A stretch of DNA of 64,000 nucleotides from Streptomyces flavofungini (GTDB lineage: Bacteria > Actinomycetota > Actinomycetes > Streptomycetales > Streptomycetaceae): contig NZ_BMVR01000002.1 of assembly GCF_014650815.1 (NCBI RefSeq), positions 310,001-374,000 of the forward strand, given 5' to 3'. The notes under the pieces were generated by a model that saw nothing but the letters and a program-made list of their open reading frames with translations, had not been told where the DNA came from and made no database searches. Position 1 is the first letter of the stretch. Each line of letters starts with the position of its first letter. Both the position numbers and the translations under genes were made by a program. This document shows positions 27,015 through 35,445 of this stretch, in pieces.

Positions 27015-28036
27015 CCACCGGCTCCCAGCACGCTCCGCACGGTCGACCGCACCCTTTCCTGGTCGGCGCGCACGGCTTCGTACGCGGATCTGTGCCGGGA
27101 TATGTCGCGCCGCTGCCGCTCGGCCGCGACGGTCCGCCACACCCCGGCGGTGTTGTGCTCGCGCTTGCACTCGATGTCGGCGACGGCCGTGTCCCGCTCG
27201 CGCCGGGTGCGCCGGGTGTCGCCGTCGCTGCCGCGGTGCCACGCCTTGTCGCGGAAGGCGGCCTCCGGGCTCGCGTACCGCTTGAAGCCCTTGTCGACGA
27301 CGCAGTCCGCCCAGGTGTCGAGGGCGCGCCGCATCCGTGGGTCCTTGGCGACGGCCTTGTCGATCGCGGCGCGTCGGCCGACGACGTACGCCGTCATGCG
27401 GGTCTCGTCCTTGACGTCCGCCACCACGCGCCGCGCGCCCACCTGGACGCAGCCGGCTTTGGGGACCTCATGTCCGCCGTCCTCGGGGGCCTTGCGCCCG
27501 CCTGCCCCGGAGGCACGCCCCGCGGCCGAGTCGTCGCCTGGTGGCATGCCGATGCCGAACAGCATGGTGTTCTCGTCCGGCGTGATCAGGCGTCCCTTCG
27601 GCGCGCGCTTCTTCTCGAACGCCTTGAGCGCCTCGCGGTCGAGGCCGTAGCCGCGGCTGCGGGCGCCGCCGAGGTCCAGGCTGCCGTACAGGGTCGTCGA
27701 GATGGCCACCGCTGTCCGGGAGCTGGACATGTCGATGCCCTGGTCGCGCCAGCGCAGGGGGAAGTCGGGGAAGCCGTGGGACCGCATGCACCGCTGGGTG
27801 AAGCGGGCGGACGCGTCCTCCCGGCGTTCGTGGTCACGCGCACTGAACTCGTACCGCTCCAGGGGCAGTCCGGTCAGGTCCTTCTCGTCGTCGACCTCAG
27901 GCACTCCCGAGCCACGCGCCGCGCCCCCGCCGGATCCGCCCGTCGTGGACCCGCACCCCGCCAGTGCCGCCAGCGCCACCACGGCCACCGCGACGGCCAC
28001 GCGGCGCGACCCCCGCACCCCCCACGTCACCTTCAT
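27011..28036 (-). CDS. Hypothetical lipoprotein
   Basis: 341 aa. Signal peptide with arginine pair and hydrophobic core RRVAVAVAVVALAALAGC (lipid-anchored Cys28), followed by a Gly/Ser-rich linker. The mature part is charged and helical, with RFTQRCMRSHGFPDFPLRWR and CVVDKGFKRYASPEAAFRDK: paired cysteines in C-M-x-x-x-G-F contexts, a recurring pattern in Streptomyces extracellular lipoproteins of unknown function. Start ATG 28036-28034. Its stop overlaps the HAD gene start, so the two form an operon. Confidence 0.8.
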   Translation of the reverse strand: MKVTWGVRGSRRVAVAVAVVALAALAGCGSTTGGSGGGAARGSGVPEVDDEKDLTGLPLERYEFSARDHERREDASARFTQRCMRSHGFPDFPLRWRDQGIDMSSSRTAVAISTTLYGSLDLGGARSRGYGLDREALKAFEKKRAPKGRLITPDENTMLFGIGMPPGDDSAAGRASGAGGRKAPEDGGHEVPKAGCVQVGARRVVADVKDETRMTAYVVGRRAAIDKAVAKDPRMRRALDTWADCVVDKGFKRYASPEAAFRDKAWHRGSDGDTRRTRRERDTAVADIECKREHNTAGVWRTVAAERQRRDISRHRSAYEAVRADQERVRSTVRSVLGAGG

Positions 28037-28142
28037 GCGCAGAACCCTAACCGCGCCCACTGACAGTCGAGGGTCCCGCTCCCCCGCCCCTTCCGGACGC
28101 AGCCGTTCCAGTCAGCTCCCTAGAGGCGAGGACTCCGAGGTG

Positions 28143-28547
28143 TCACGGAGGATCGGGCTCGGGGCGGGGCTTCGGCTCCGCTTGCGCTCCCGTCCGGGAG
28201 GCGACTTCCGGTACGGCCTGGGGAGCGGTCGCAGTCGCGCCGGACTCCAGGTCGATCTCCGGCGCGGGCTCCGCCGCGGCCTTGGTGCCGGCCTCCGGGG
28301 CGTGCCTCGGCAGGTGCCCGGGCTTGTGCTTGCTCTTGTAGCCGCGTCCCGCCCGCGACTTCTCGTCCGGTTCGTCGGCGACGCACGCGTCGCACTCCGG
28401 GTTGTGGCAAGGAGCCGGAGCCCACACCGGGACGTACGCCCCGAGCACCTTGCGCCGCTTGATGGCCGTACCGACGGGCCGTCCGCAGTGCTTGCACACG
28501 GGGTCGCTCTGCGGACGGGGGCCGGACCGGCGTCCATCGCTGCCCAT
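28143..28547 (-). CDS. Small protein with zinc-ribbon-like cysteines
   Basis: 134 aa. CKHCGRPVG (about 18-26) and CHNPECDAC (about 47-55) provide two CxxC-type pairs that could form one zinc site; the rest is Lys/Arg-rich and then a Pro/Glu/Ala-rich disordered tail. No family recognised. ATG 28547-28545. It lies between the lipoprotein and the reductase-like gene on the same strand, but separated by gaps, so operon membership is uncertain. Confidence 0.65.
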   Translation of the reverse strand: MGSDGRRSGPRPQSDPVCKHCGRPVGTAIKRRKVLGAYVPVWAPAPCHNPECDACVADEPDEKSRAGRGYKSKHKPGHLPRHAPEAGTKAAAEPAPEIDLESGATATAPQAVPEVASRTGAQAEPKPRPEPDPP

Positions 28548-28591
28548 GACCTCAGGGTAGGGCGATTCCCCGAGGTCGGACAGCCCAGCGG

Positions 28592-29191
28592 TCAGTCCTT
28601 CCCGCGCTTGCGGGAGTACGTGCGGACGACGACGCCGTTGCCGAAGATCCGGGACGAGGCCAGTTCGAACTCGCTGACCGCGGACTCCACGCCCCCGAAC
28701 ATCGGCATGCCCGAGCCGAGCAGCACCGGATAGGTCTTGAGGACCAGCTCGTCGACCTCGTCGATCAGCTGACCGGCGACCTGGGCACCGCCGCACAGCC
28801 AGATGCCGAGCTCGCCGTCCTCGGCCTTGAGCGCGCGGACCTTGCCGAGCAGGTCGTCGGTGATGATCTCGACGTTCGGGCTGGGCGACTCCCCGATGCT
28901 GTGCGAGGCGACGTACTCACGCAGGTGCCCGTACGGGCTCGGCTCGCCCTCGTCCAGGCCGAGCTGATAGCTGCCCCTGCCCTGGATGACGGTGTCGAAC
29001 TTCTCGTTCGGCACGCCGTCGCCGAAGCCGAGGATCTTGCGTCCGGTGGCGGAGACGGTCTCCGGGTACTCGGTCTTGAGGAACCCCAGGAACTCCTCGT
29101 CCACGAACGGCATGAAGGAGTTGGCGTCGCCCGTCGGGTCACCGATGAACCCGTCGATCGAGACGGCGACGAAGTAGGTGAGCTTTCGCAA
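28592..29191 (-). CDS. Dihydrofolate-reductase-fold (RibD C-terminal) protein
   Basis: 199 aa. RibD C-terminal/DHFR-like fold: KLTYFVAVSIDGFIGDPTGD at the start, GIWLCGGAQVAGQLIDEVDE (the GG-x-x nucleotide-binding turn) and LKTYPVLLGSGMPMF. It probably binds NADPH; the substrate is unknown and true folate activity should not be assumed. The start is TTG 29191-29189, supported by GGAAAGAGA on the minus strand. A near-consensus promoter (TTGAAA-18-TATAAA) lies about 75 bp upstream. Confidence 0.83.
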   Translation of the reverse strand: MRKLTYFVAVSIDGFIGDPTGDANSFMPFVDEEFLGFLKTEYPETVSATGRKILGFGDGVPNEKFDTVIQGRGSYQLGLDEGEPSPYGHLREYVASHSIGESPSPNVEIITDDLLGKVRALKAEDGELGIWLCGGAQVAGQLIDEVDELVLKTYPVLLGSGMPMFGGVESAVSEFELASSRIFGNGVVVRTYSRKRGKD

Positions 29192-29266
29192 GCTGATTCT
29201 CTTTCCGCAGATGACAGTGGGGTTGAGACGAGGGTGACCGGGCCACCCCCGCTTCGAACAACTGCA

Positions 29267-29296
29267 TTTATAGTGCTTCACCCGCAGTGGTTTCAA
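29267..29296 (-). promoter_or_regulatory. Near-consensus promoter of the DHFR-fold gene
   Basis: Minus strand: -35 TTGAAA (29296-29291), 18-bp spacer, -10 TATAAA (29272-29267), unusually AT-rich for this genome. A GTTTCA/TGAAAC inverted repeat (29290-29295 and 29306-29311) overlaps the -35 and could be an operator. Confidence 0.65.
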
Positions 29297-29451
29297 GTGT
29301 TTCTCTGAAACAGCCACAAAAAATCGGCCCCGGGGGCCTGGCGCCCTGCGCCACAGCCGTTCCCGAGGCCGATCCGTGAGCCCGCCCGCAGGCCTCCATG
29401 AGCCCGCCCGCAGGCCTGTCTCTGGCCGCCGATGCCGCCGAAGTCTCCGCG

Positions 29452-30051
29452 TCACACCGCCCGCGGCTCGCGCCACATGGGCCACATCCGCGGCCCGTCC
29501 GGCAGGTCCAGCGGGCTGCCGAGGTCGGTGAAGCCGAGCCGCAGATACAGCTCCCGCCCGCGCGGGCTGCTCGCCTCCAAGTAGGCGTGCAGCCCCTCAC
29601 GGTCGCACCGCGCGAGCACCGGGGCGACGAGCGCCGATCCGATGCCCTCGCCCTGCCGCTCCGGCTTCACCCCGATCATGTGCAGGTACTGGTGCGGCCG
29701 GTCGGACGGGTGGATCTCCGACGCCAACCGGCCGATCGTCTCGACGCGTTCGTTGTCCGGGTCGACGGCCTGGCGCAGTTGCACGGGCCCGTCGGCGGCG
29801 TCCCCGGGCGGCGGGCCCGCGGGCACCGACCACCACAGGGCGACACCCGAGCCGTCCTCGGCGAGGTCCACGTACCCTTCGGCGAAGGCCATGTCGAGGA
29901 AGGCGCCCATGAGCGCGCCGTGCCGCCTCCGCCGCCGCTGCTCGTCCGGGAACACCCAACTGCTCACCGGATCCCGCATGAACGCCTCGTCGAGCAGCCC
30001 GACCACCTCCGCCCGGTCGCTCTCCCCGGCTCTCCGGATCGGCACACCCAC
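29452..30051 (-). CDS. GNAT-family N-acetyltransferase
   Basis: 199 aa. GNAT fold: IRRAGESDRAEVVGLLDEAF (alpha 1), then strand 4 and motif A LHMIGVKPERQGEGIGSALV (Q/R-x-x-G-x-G/A acetyl-CoA loop), and LEASSPRGRELYLRLGF (motif B). Full family length. Start GTG 30051-30049 with GAGGGGG upstream; a second GTG lies two codons on. Acceptor substrate unknown. It is separate from the reductase gene (260-bp gap). Confidence 0.85.
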   Translation of the reverse strand: MGVPIRRAGESDRAEVVGLLDEAFMRDPVSSWVFPDEQRRRRRHGALMGAFLDMAFAEGYVDLAEDGSGVALWWSVPAGPPPGDAADGPVQLRQAVDPDNERVETIGRLASEIHPSDRPHQYLHMIGVKPERQGEGIGSALVAPVLARCDREGLHAYLEASSPRGRELYLRLGFTDLGSPLDLPDGPRMWPMWREPRAV

Positions 30052-30248
30052 GACGTCCCCCTCGTCCTTGCCTCGACGACCCGCGACCTCAGGCCCGGCC
30101 CCGCACTGCCGGTCGCAGCCTAAGTGATCGTTTCGTACGCGACGACGGCTCCGTAGACAGCTATTTCAGCGGTGGCCGGGGCGTTGTGGGTTCGGTGCCC
30201 CCGGCGTTCTCCGACCCTCCGGCCGACCCGCCCGTCAGCGCATGGCGA

Positions 30249-30287
30249 GCCGGTCGGCGTACGGCCGATGACCGCACGCCGACCGGC
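30249..30287 (-). terminator. Hairpin after the polyprenyl synthase gene
   Basis: GCCGGTCGGCGT (30249-30260) pairs perfectly with ACGCCGACCGGC (30276-30287) around a 15-nt loop, 101 bp beyond the synthase stop. The remainder of the 336-bp gap 30052-30387 holds no gene I can support. Confidence 0.6.
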
Positions 30288-30387
30288 AGCGCCCCACCCC
30301 CTCCCGCACCACCGGCTGCCCCAAGACGACCGCCGGCTCCCCGGCGGAGCGCCCCCTCTCACGCCCCGCCGGGAAGCCCTCGGACGG

Positions 30388-31464
30388 TCAGTGCGACCGG
30401 CGTGTGACGAACTCCGCGAGCGCCAGCAGGCCACCCGCACGCTCCGGGTCGGGCACCGCCCGGGCCAGTTCCCCGAGCGCCCGCGACATCCGGTCCGCCG
30501 CGTGGAGCTGCGCCCAGTCCCGGCCCCCGGCGCCCTCCACGGCGCGGGCCATCCGGTCCAGGTCGCCCTGGTCCGACCCTCGGCCGTACAGCCCGGCGAG
30601 TGCCGCGCCTTCGGGCGTGCCGGAGGCCAGCGCGGCGACCACCGGCAGCGACTTCCTGCGGGCGGCGAGGTCCGCGCGCGCGGGCTTGCCGGTGCGCGTG
30701 GGATCCCCCCAGATGCCGATCACGTCATCGATGAGCTGGAAAGCGAGCCCGGCCTGCCGCCCGAACCCGTCAAGCGCCTCCACCTCGTCGGCCCCCGCCC
30801 CCGCGTACACCGCGCCGATCGCGCAGGCGCACCCGAGGAGCGCGCCGGTCTTGGCCTCGGCCGCGGCCAGGCACTCCGTGAGCGAGACCTCGTCCGGGCC
30901 CCGGCTCTCCAGGGCGCGGTCGGCCTGCTGCCCGGCGCAGAGCTCGACGACGCACGCGGCCAGGCGGGCGGCCGCCGCCGGGGCCCCCGGGTGGGGGTCC
31001 TCGGCGAGCAGCCGCTGTGCCAGTGCCTGCAGGGCGTCCCCGGCGAGGATCGCGTCGGAGTCGCCGAACACGGTCCACGCGGTGGGGCGGTGCCTACGAG
31101 TCGCGTCGCGGTCCATGACGTCGTCGTGGAGCAGCGTGAAGTTGTGCGTCAGCTCCACGGCTGCGGCCGCCCTGACAGCGCTCAGCGGGTCCCCGCCGAG
31201 GGCCCGCACCGCGGCCAGGACGAGGGCGGGCCTGATGGCCTTGCCCACGTTCCCGGCCGCGGGCGTCCCGTCGGCGTGTTCCCATCCGAAGTGGTACAGC
31301 GCGATGCGGCGCAACGAACCGGGCAGCGACTCGACCGCCGCGCGCAGCTCCGGGTCGACGCACAGCCGCGCCGACGTCAGGATCTCCGCGGCCTCGTACC
31401 CCTCCCCGAGGACCTGCCCGCGGGGGCGGGGCGCGCATTCCGTCATGTCCGTGGTGTCCGTCAT
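30388..31464 (-). CDS. Polyprenyl (GGPP-type) diphosphate synthase, probable encapsulin cargo
   Basis: 358 aa trans-isoprenyl diphosphate synthase. First Asp-rich motif LLHDDVMDRDATRR (114-118), second QLIDDVIGIWGDPTRTGK (246-254; DDxxG form as in many Streptomyces GGPP synthases), diphosphate-binding GKAIRPALV with Lys75. The approximately 35 N-terminal residues before the catalytic helices (MTDTTDMTECAPRPRGQVLG) look unstructured. Start ATG 31464-31462, GGAG 8 nt upstream. It lies 130 bp downstream of the family 2B encapsulin shell gene; polyprenyl transferases are an established cargo class of these shells, so co-assembly is likely. No terpene cyclase lies beside it, so the product (probably GGPP) must be used elsewhere. 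Confidence 0.9.
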   Translation of the reverse strand: MTDTTDMTECAPRPRGQVLGEGYEAAEILTSARLCVDPELRAAVESLPGSLRRIALYHFGWEHADGTPAAGNVGKAIRPALVLAAVRALGGDPLSAVRAAAAVELTHNFTLLHDDVMDRDATRRHRPTAWTVFGDSDAILAGDALQALAQRLLAEDPHPGAPAAAARLAACVVELCAGQQADRALESRGPDEVSLTECLAAAEAKTGALLGCACAIGAVYAGAGADEVEALDGFGRQAGLAFQLIDDVIGIWGDPTRTGKPARADLAARRKSLPVVAALASGTPEGAALAGLYGRGSDQGDLDRMARAVEGAGGRDWAQLHAADRMSRALGELARAVPDPERAGGLLALAEFVTRRSH

Positions 31465-31594
31465 GGACTCACTCCGGCGGGGCGGCGGACGGTGGCGGAT
31501 CCTGGACCTGCGGGCGCGTACGCCAGAGGTCTACCCGTCTGCGTTCCCATGGGCACGGGCGACGGCCCGCCACCCGCGACGACGGGGCGTCGCC

Positions 31595-33001
31595 TCACCT
31601 CCACCGGCCGATCTCGACGTTCTCCAGGATGCCGAGGGCGTCCGGTACCAGGACGGCCGCGGAGTAGTACGTCGACACCAGGTAGGAGATGATCGCCTGG
31701 TCGCTGATGCCCATGAAGCGGACGGACAGGCTCGGCTCGATCTCGTCCGGGATGCCCGCCTGGTGCAGTCCGACGACGCCCTGCTCGTCCTCGCCCGTAC
31801 GCATGCAGATGATCGAGGACGTCCGCTCCTCGGTCACCGGGATCTTGTTGCACGGGAAGATCGGCACGCCGCGCCAGGTGGGGATGCGGTTGCCGGACAC
31901 CTCGATGGTCTCGGGGACCAGCCCGCGCTTGTTGCACTCGCGGCCGAACGCGGCGATCGCGCGCGGGTGGGCGAGGAACAGCTTCGATCCGCGCCTGCGG
32001 GTGAGCAGTTCGTCCATGTCGTCGGGGCTCGGCACGCCGTCGTGCGGCTGCAGGCGCTGGTCGTACTCGCAGTTGTTGAGCAGTCCGAACTCTCGGTTGT
32101 TGATGAGCTCGTGCTCCTGGCGCTCCTTCAGGGCCTCCACGGTCAGCCGCAGTTGCTGCTCGGTCTGGTTCATCGGCTGGTTGTAGAGGTCGGCCACGCG
32201 CGTGTGGATGCGCAGCACGGTCTGGGCGACGCTCAGTTCGTACTCACGCGGCCGCGACTCGTAGTCCACATAGGTGCCCGGCAGGACAGCTTCGCCCACG
32301 TGGCCCGAGGAGAGGTCGATGGCGGCCTCTCCGTAGTTGTTGGTGCGCTGGACGGGGATGGCACGCAGCCGGTCGAGGTGGGCGCGCAGGCTCTCGGAGC
32401 GCTCCGCGACCTGCTCCAGGTCCTGGCGCGGGAGCGTGAGGACCGTGCAGGCCGTCACCGCGCGCACCGTGTACTCCCAGATGGTCTCCGGGTCGATGAG
32501 GGCCTGGTCGCCGAAGTACGCGCCGTCGGCGAGCGTGCCGAGGACGGTGTCGTCGCCGTAGGGACCCGTGCCGATCTTCTCTGCGCGGCCGTGGGCGAGG
32601 AGGAACACCTCGTCCGCCTGGTTCCCGAACGACGTGAGCACCCCGCCGGCCTCGAACTCGCGCTGCTGGCAGCGGCGCGCCAGTTCGCTGAGCACCTCCT
32701 GGTCCTCGAAGTCCCGCAGGACCGGCAGTTCCCCGAGCTCGGCAGGGATCACCTCGACGCGGTCTCCCGTCTTGACGAACGTGACCCGGCCGTCCCCTAC
32801 CGAGTAGCTCGTCCTGCGGTTCACGCGGTACGTACCGCCCTGCACCTGCACCCAGGGCAGCATCCGCAGCAGCCAGCGGGAGCTGATCTCCTGCATCTGC
32901 GGCGCGGACTTGGTGGTGGTGGCCAGATTCCGCGCGGCGGATGTGCCGAGACTCTGCTGCGGCTGGTCCTGCTCCGAACGGATCTCTTCGCCTACCGACA
33001 T
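31595..33001 (-). CDS. Family 2B encapsulin nanocompartment shell protein with cyclic-nucleotide-binding-like insert
   Basis: 468 aa HK97-fold shell protein. An N-terminal arm, an insert of the cyclic-nucleotide-binding fold (about 95-215), and the rest of the fold ([60 protein letters not shown]). The phosphate-binding cassette reads [20 protein letters not shown]: it has FGD where cAMP binders have FGE, and no Arg of the usual RAA segment, so classical cAMP binding is doubtful. Start ATG 33001-32999 with GGGAGGG 8 nt upstream. It forms a two-gene unit with the downstream polyprenyl synthase. Confidence 0.9.
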   Translation of the reverse strand: MSVGEEIRSEQDQPQQSLGTSAARNLATTTKSAPQMQEISSRWLLRMLPWVQVQGGTYRVNRRTSYSVGDGRVTFVKTGDRVEVIPAELGELPVLRDFEDQEVLSELARRCQQREFEAGGVLTSFGNQADEVFLLAHGRAEKIGTGPYGDDTVLGTLADGAYFGDQALIDPETIWEYTVRAVTACTVLTLPRQDLEQVAERSESLRAHLDRLRAIPVQRTNNYGEAAIDLSSGHVGEAVLPGTYVDYESRPREYELSVAQTVLRIHTRVADLYNQPMNQTEQQLRLTVEALKERQEHELINNREFGLLNNCEYDQRLQPHDGVPSPDDMDELLTRRRGSKLFLAHPRAIAAFGRECNKRGLVPETIEVSGNRIPTWRGVPIFPCNKIPVTEERTSSIICMRTGEDEQGVVGLHQAGIPDEIEPSLSVRFMGISDQAIISYLVSTYYSAAVLVPDALGILENVEIGRWR

Positions 33002-33370
33002 GGACAATGCCCTCCCAATCATGCGCTGACCTGGCTCGCAACCCTTCCAGCACGGTGAGTACGGGCGCCATTACACAAACGAGCGGGAATGGATCGAGGT
33101 GGACCGGGCACGTTGCCGTTTACCAGGCCCGATCCCTCGTACGTTCGTCCAAGGGCCGCTGCGGCGCGGCTCCGCGCGGCCGCAGAAGCGGAATATCAGC
33201 CGCCAAGGCGAATGGTTTCAGCCAACCCCTGGCGTGCGGGCCGACCGGCTGACGCGGGCGCCCACCGGGTACGGCGACGGGGCGAAGGGGAACTCCAAGA
33301 TCCGTGCGTTCGTTCACAAGAGCGAGCGCAGCGTACGCACCATCAGCACCGAACCATCGGGAGAAGCGAC
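33002..33370. other. 369-bp divergent intergenic region upstream of encapsulin
   Basis: Holds the promoters of the encapsulin gene (minus) and the small helical protein gene (plus). I could not identify a confident -10/-35 pair or a cAMP-receptor-type operator. Open frames through it have no ribosome-binding site and no recognisable protein. Confidence 0.5.
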
Positions 33371-33604
33371 ATGGCAGGCTTCCTGGACCGCGCCAGAGAA
33401 CAGGTGCAGCAGGGTCTCAACCAGGGCAAGCAGAAGCTGGACGACGTGCAGGCGCAGCGGGCGGGCAACGACCTGCTCAAGCAGCTCGGCGCGGCGTACT
33501 ACGCGGAGCGACGCGGCAGCGGCACCCCGGACGCCACCCAGCAGGCACTCGCCGCCCTCGAGGCGCACATCGCGACCCACGGCGACGGCTTCCTGCGCGC
33601 CTGA
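33371..33604 (+). CDS. Small conserved helical protein
   Basis: 77 aa: AGFLDRAREQVQQGLNQGKQ, LDDVQAQRAGNDLLKQLGAA, YYAERRGSGTPDATQQALAA. An amphipathic, Gln/Ala-rich helical protein without signal peptide or membrane segment. Start ATG 33371, GGGAGAAG upstream. I recognise the general pattern as a recurrent small Streptomyces protein, but no function is known to me. Its neighbours (encapsulin divergent, amidase downstream) give no clear role. Confidence 0.72.
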   Translation: MAGFLDRAREQVQQGLNQGKQKLDDVQAQRAGNDLLKQLGAAYYAERRGSGTPDATQQALAALEAHIATHGDGFLRA

Positions 33605-33749
33605 CACACCCCCACCGACCAGCCCTCCGGCTGACCGGATCGACTCGCACGGCGCCCGAACAGATGGTTCGGGCGCCGGCGGTTCCGGTACAAGCAGCGT
33701 ACGAGGCGGATCGCGACCAGCGACCGTCGCGCCCGCAAAGGAGGTGGTC

Positions 33750-34343
33750 ATGGCCCCACCCATGTCCGCGAACAGGTTCCTGGACTTGCTTCGGGACGAA
33801 GGCGTCACGGTCGTCGAAGTCGGCAACTGGCGCGAGCACAACCGCAATCATGTGGGCCCCTGGGGCCCGGTGCACGGCGTGATGATCCACCACACCGTCA
33901 CCTCCGGCAGCGAGCTGACCGTGCGCCTGTGCCGCGACGGTCACTCCACCCTGCCCGGCCCGCTCTGCCACGGCGTCATCACCAAGGACGGCCGCGTCCA
34001 CCTCGTCGGCTACGGCCGCGCCAACCACGCCGGCCTCGGCGACGACGACGTGCTGCGAGCCGTCATCGCGGAGAAGCGGCTCCCGCCGGACAACGAGGCC
34101 AACACCGACGGCAACCGGCACTTCTACGGCTTCGAGTGCGAGAACCTGGGTGACGGCGAGGACCCCTGGACCGACGAGCAGTTGGACGCCATCGAAAGGG
34201 TCTCGGCCGCCGTCTGCCGTCACCACGGCTGGACCGAGCGCTCCGTCATCGGCCACCTGGAGTGGCAGCCCGGCAAGATCGACCCCAAGGGGTTCACGAT
34301 GGACGCGATGCGGGACCGGATCGGAGAGCGGCTGAAGGGCTGA
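33750..34343 (+). CDS. Amidase_2 N-acetylmuramoyl-L-alanine amidase, no signal peptide
   Basis: 197 aa. Zinc amidase of the peptidoglycan-recognition/T7-lysozyme type: VMIHHTVTSG (zinc His), HSTLPGPLCHGVITKDGRVH, GYGRANHAGLGD, YGFECENLGDGEDPWTDEQL, and VIGHLEWQPGKIDPKGF (second zinc His and catalytic region). Start ATG 33750 after a perfect AAAGGAGGTGG. There is no signal peptide or cell-wall-binding repeat, so the enzyme would remain inside the cell unless released, as with phage endolysins. No other phage gene is nearby. Single gene. Confidence 0.85.
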   Translation: MAPPMSANRFLDLLRDEGVTVVEVGNWREHNRNHVGPWGPVHGVMIHHTVTSGSELTVRLCRDGHSTLPGPLCHGVITKDGRVHLVGYGRANHAGLGDDDVLRAVIAEKRLPPDNEANTDGNRHFYGFECENLGDGEDPWTDEQLDAIERVSAAVCRHHGWTERSVIGHLEWQPGKIDPKGFTMDAMRDRIGERLKG

Positions 34344-34441
34344 ACCAGCCACCACGGCCGGTGTCGACCGGTCTCAGCCGGTTATCCCCCCATCCACGCC
34401 TCCACCAGCCCAGACCGCCCACCACGAGGGAGAATGGCGGG

Positions 34442-35353
34442 GTGCCCGCCACCCCGCCCACCTCCGCCCTGCGACCCCGGCTCCCCACCCCGCTGCAGCC
34501 GGTCATGGACCCCCGTTTCGAGGCCCGCGACGTCCGCCTGCTCCTCAAGCGCGACGACCTGATACACCCGGACCTGCCCGGCAACAAGTACCGCAAGCTC
34601 GCCCTCAACCTGGAGCAGGCGCGGGCGGCGGGCCACCGCACACTGCTCACCTTCGGCGGCGCCTACTCCAACCACCTGCGGGCCACCGCCGCGGCGGGCC
34701 GCCTGCTGGGCTTCGCCACGGTCGGCGTGGTCCGCGGCGACGAACTGGCCGACCGCCCCCTGAACACGTCCCTCGCCCAGTGCGCGGCGGACGGCATGCG
34801 GCTGCACTTCGTCGACAGATCGATGTACCGGCAGAAGGCGGATCCCGCGGTCCTGACCGGGCTCCAGCGGGCGACGGCCGCCGAGGACGCGTATGTCATC
34901 CCCGAAGGCGGCAGCAACGCGCTCGCCGTCCAGGGCTGCGTGGCCCTCGGCGCGGAGCTGCGCGGCCGCACCGACGTCGCGGCCGTCGCCTGCGGCACCG
35001 GCGGCACCCTCGCGGGCCTGGCAGCGGGCCTCGGCCCCGGCCAGCGCGCGCTCGGCATACCCGTCCTGAAGGGCGGCTTCCTGGGGCCTGAGATAGCGGG
35101 CCTGCAGCGCGCCGCCTTCGGCGTCCCCGGCACCAACTGGTCCCTCGACGACCGCTTCCACTGCGGCGGCTACGCTCGCACCACCGCCGAACTCACCGCC
35201 TTCGCCGACGACTTCGAGCAGCGACACGGGGTCCCCGTAGAGCGCGTCTACGTGGCCAAGCTGCTGTACGCGCTGACCGTGCTCTCCGAAGAGGGCGCTT
35301 TCGCCCCGGGGACGACGGTTACGGCGGTCATCACCGGCACGCCATCCGCCTGA
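34442..35353 (+). CDS. PLP-dependent ACC deaminase / D-cysteine desulfhydrase family protein
   Basis: 303 aa fold-type II PLP enzyme. LKRDDLIHPDLPGNKYRKLA holds the PLP lysine; TFGGAYSNHLRATAAAG is the substrate/phosphate loop; ACGTGGTLAGLAAGL binds the PLP phosphate. This family covers 1-aminocyclopropane-1-carboxylate deaminase and D-cysteine desulfhydrase, and sequence alone does not separate the two. Start GTG 34442 with GGGAG about 8 nt upstream. It converges with the antiporter gene 92 bp away. Confidence 0.85.
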   Translation: MPATPPTSALRPRLPTPLQPVMDPRFEARDVRLLLKRDDLIHPDLPGNKYRKLALNLEQARAAGHRTLLTFGGAYSNHLRATAAAGRLLGFATVGVVRGDELADRPLNTSLAQCAADGMRLHFVDRSMYRQKADPAVLTGLQRATAAEDAYVIPEGGSNALAVQGCVALGAELRGRTDVAAVACGTGGTLAGLAAGLGPGQRALGIPVLKGGFLGPEIAGLQRAAFGVPGTNWSLDDRFHCGGYARTTAELTAFADDFEQRHGVPVERVYVAKLLYALTVLSEEGAFAPGTTVTAVITGTPSA

Positions 35354-35445
35354 CCTGCCCGCGGCCTCCCGCCCCCCCCGGCCCCCTTGCTCGCCCGGTC
35401 CGCCCGGCCCACTCAGCCCCGGCCCGCCATCCAGCGCCCCCCGGC

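Noticed and set aside
33750..34343. Prophage remnant around the amidase gene
   Set aside because: No integrase, capsid, tail, holin or attachment-site-like repeats nearby. The HK97-fold protein upstream is an encapsulin with its own cargo gene, not a phage capsid locus.
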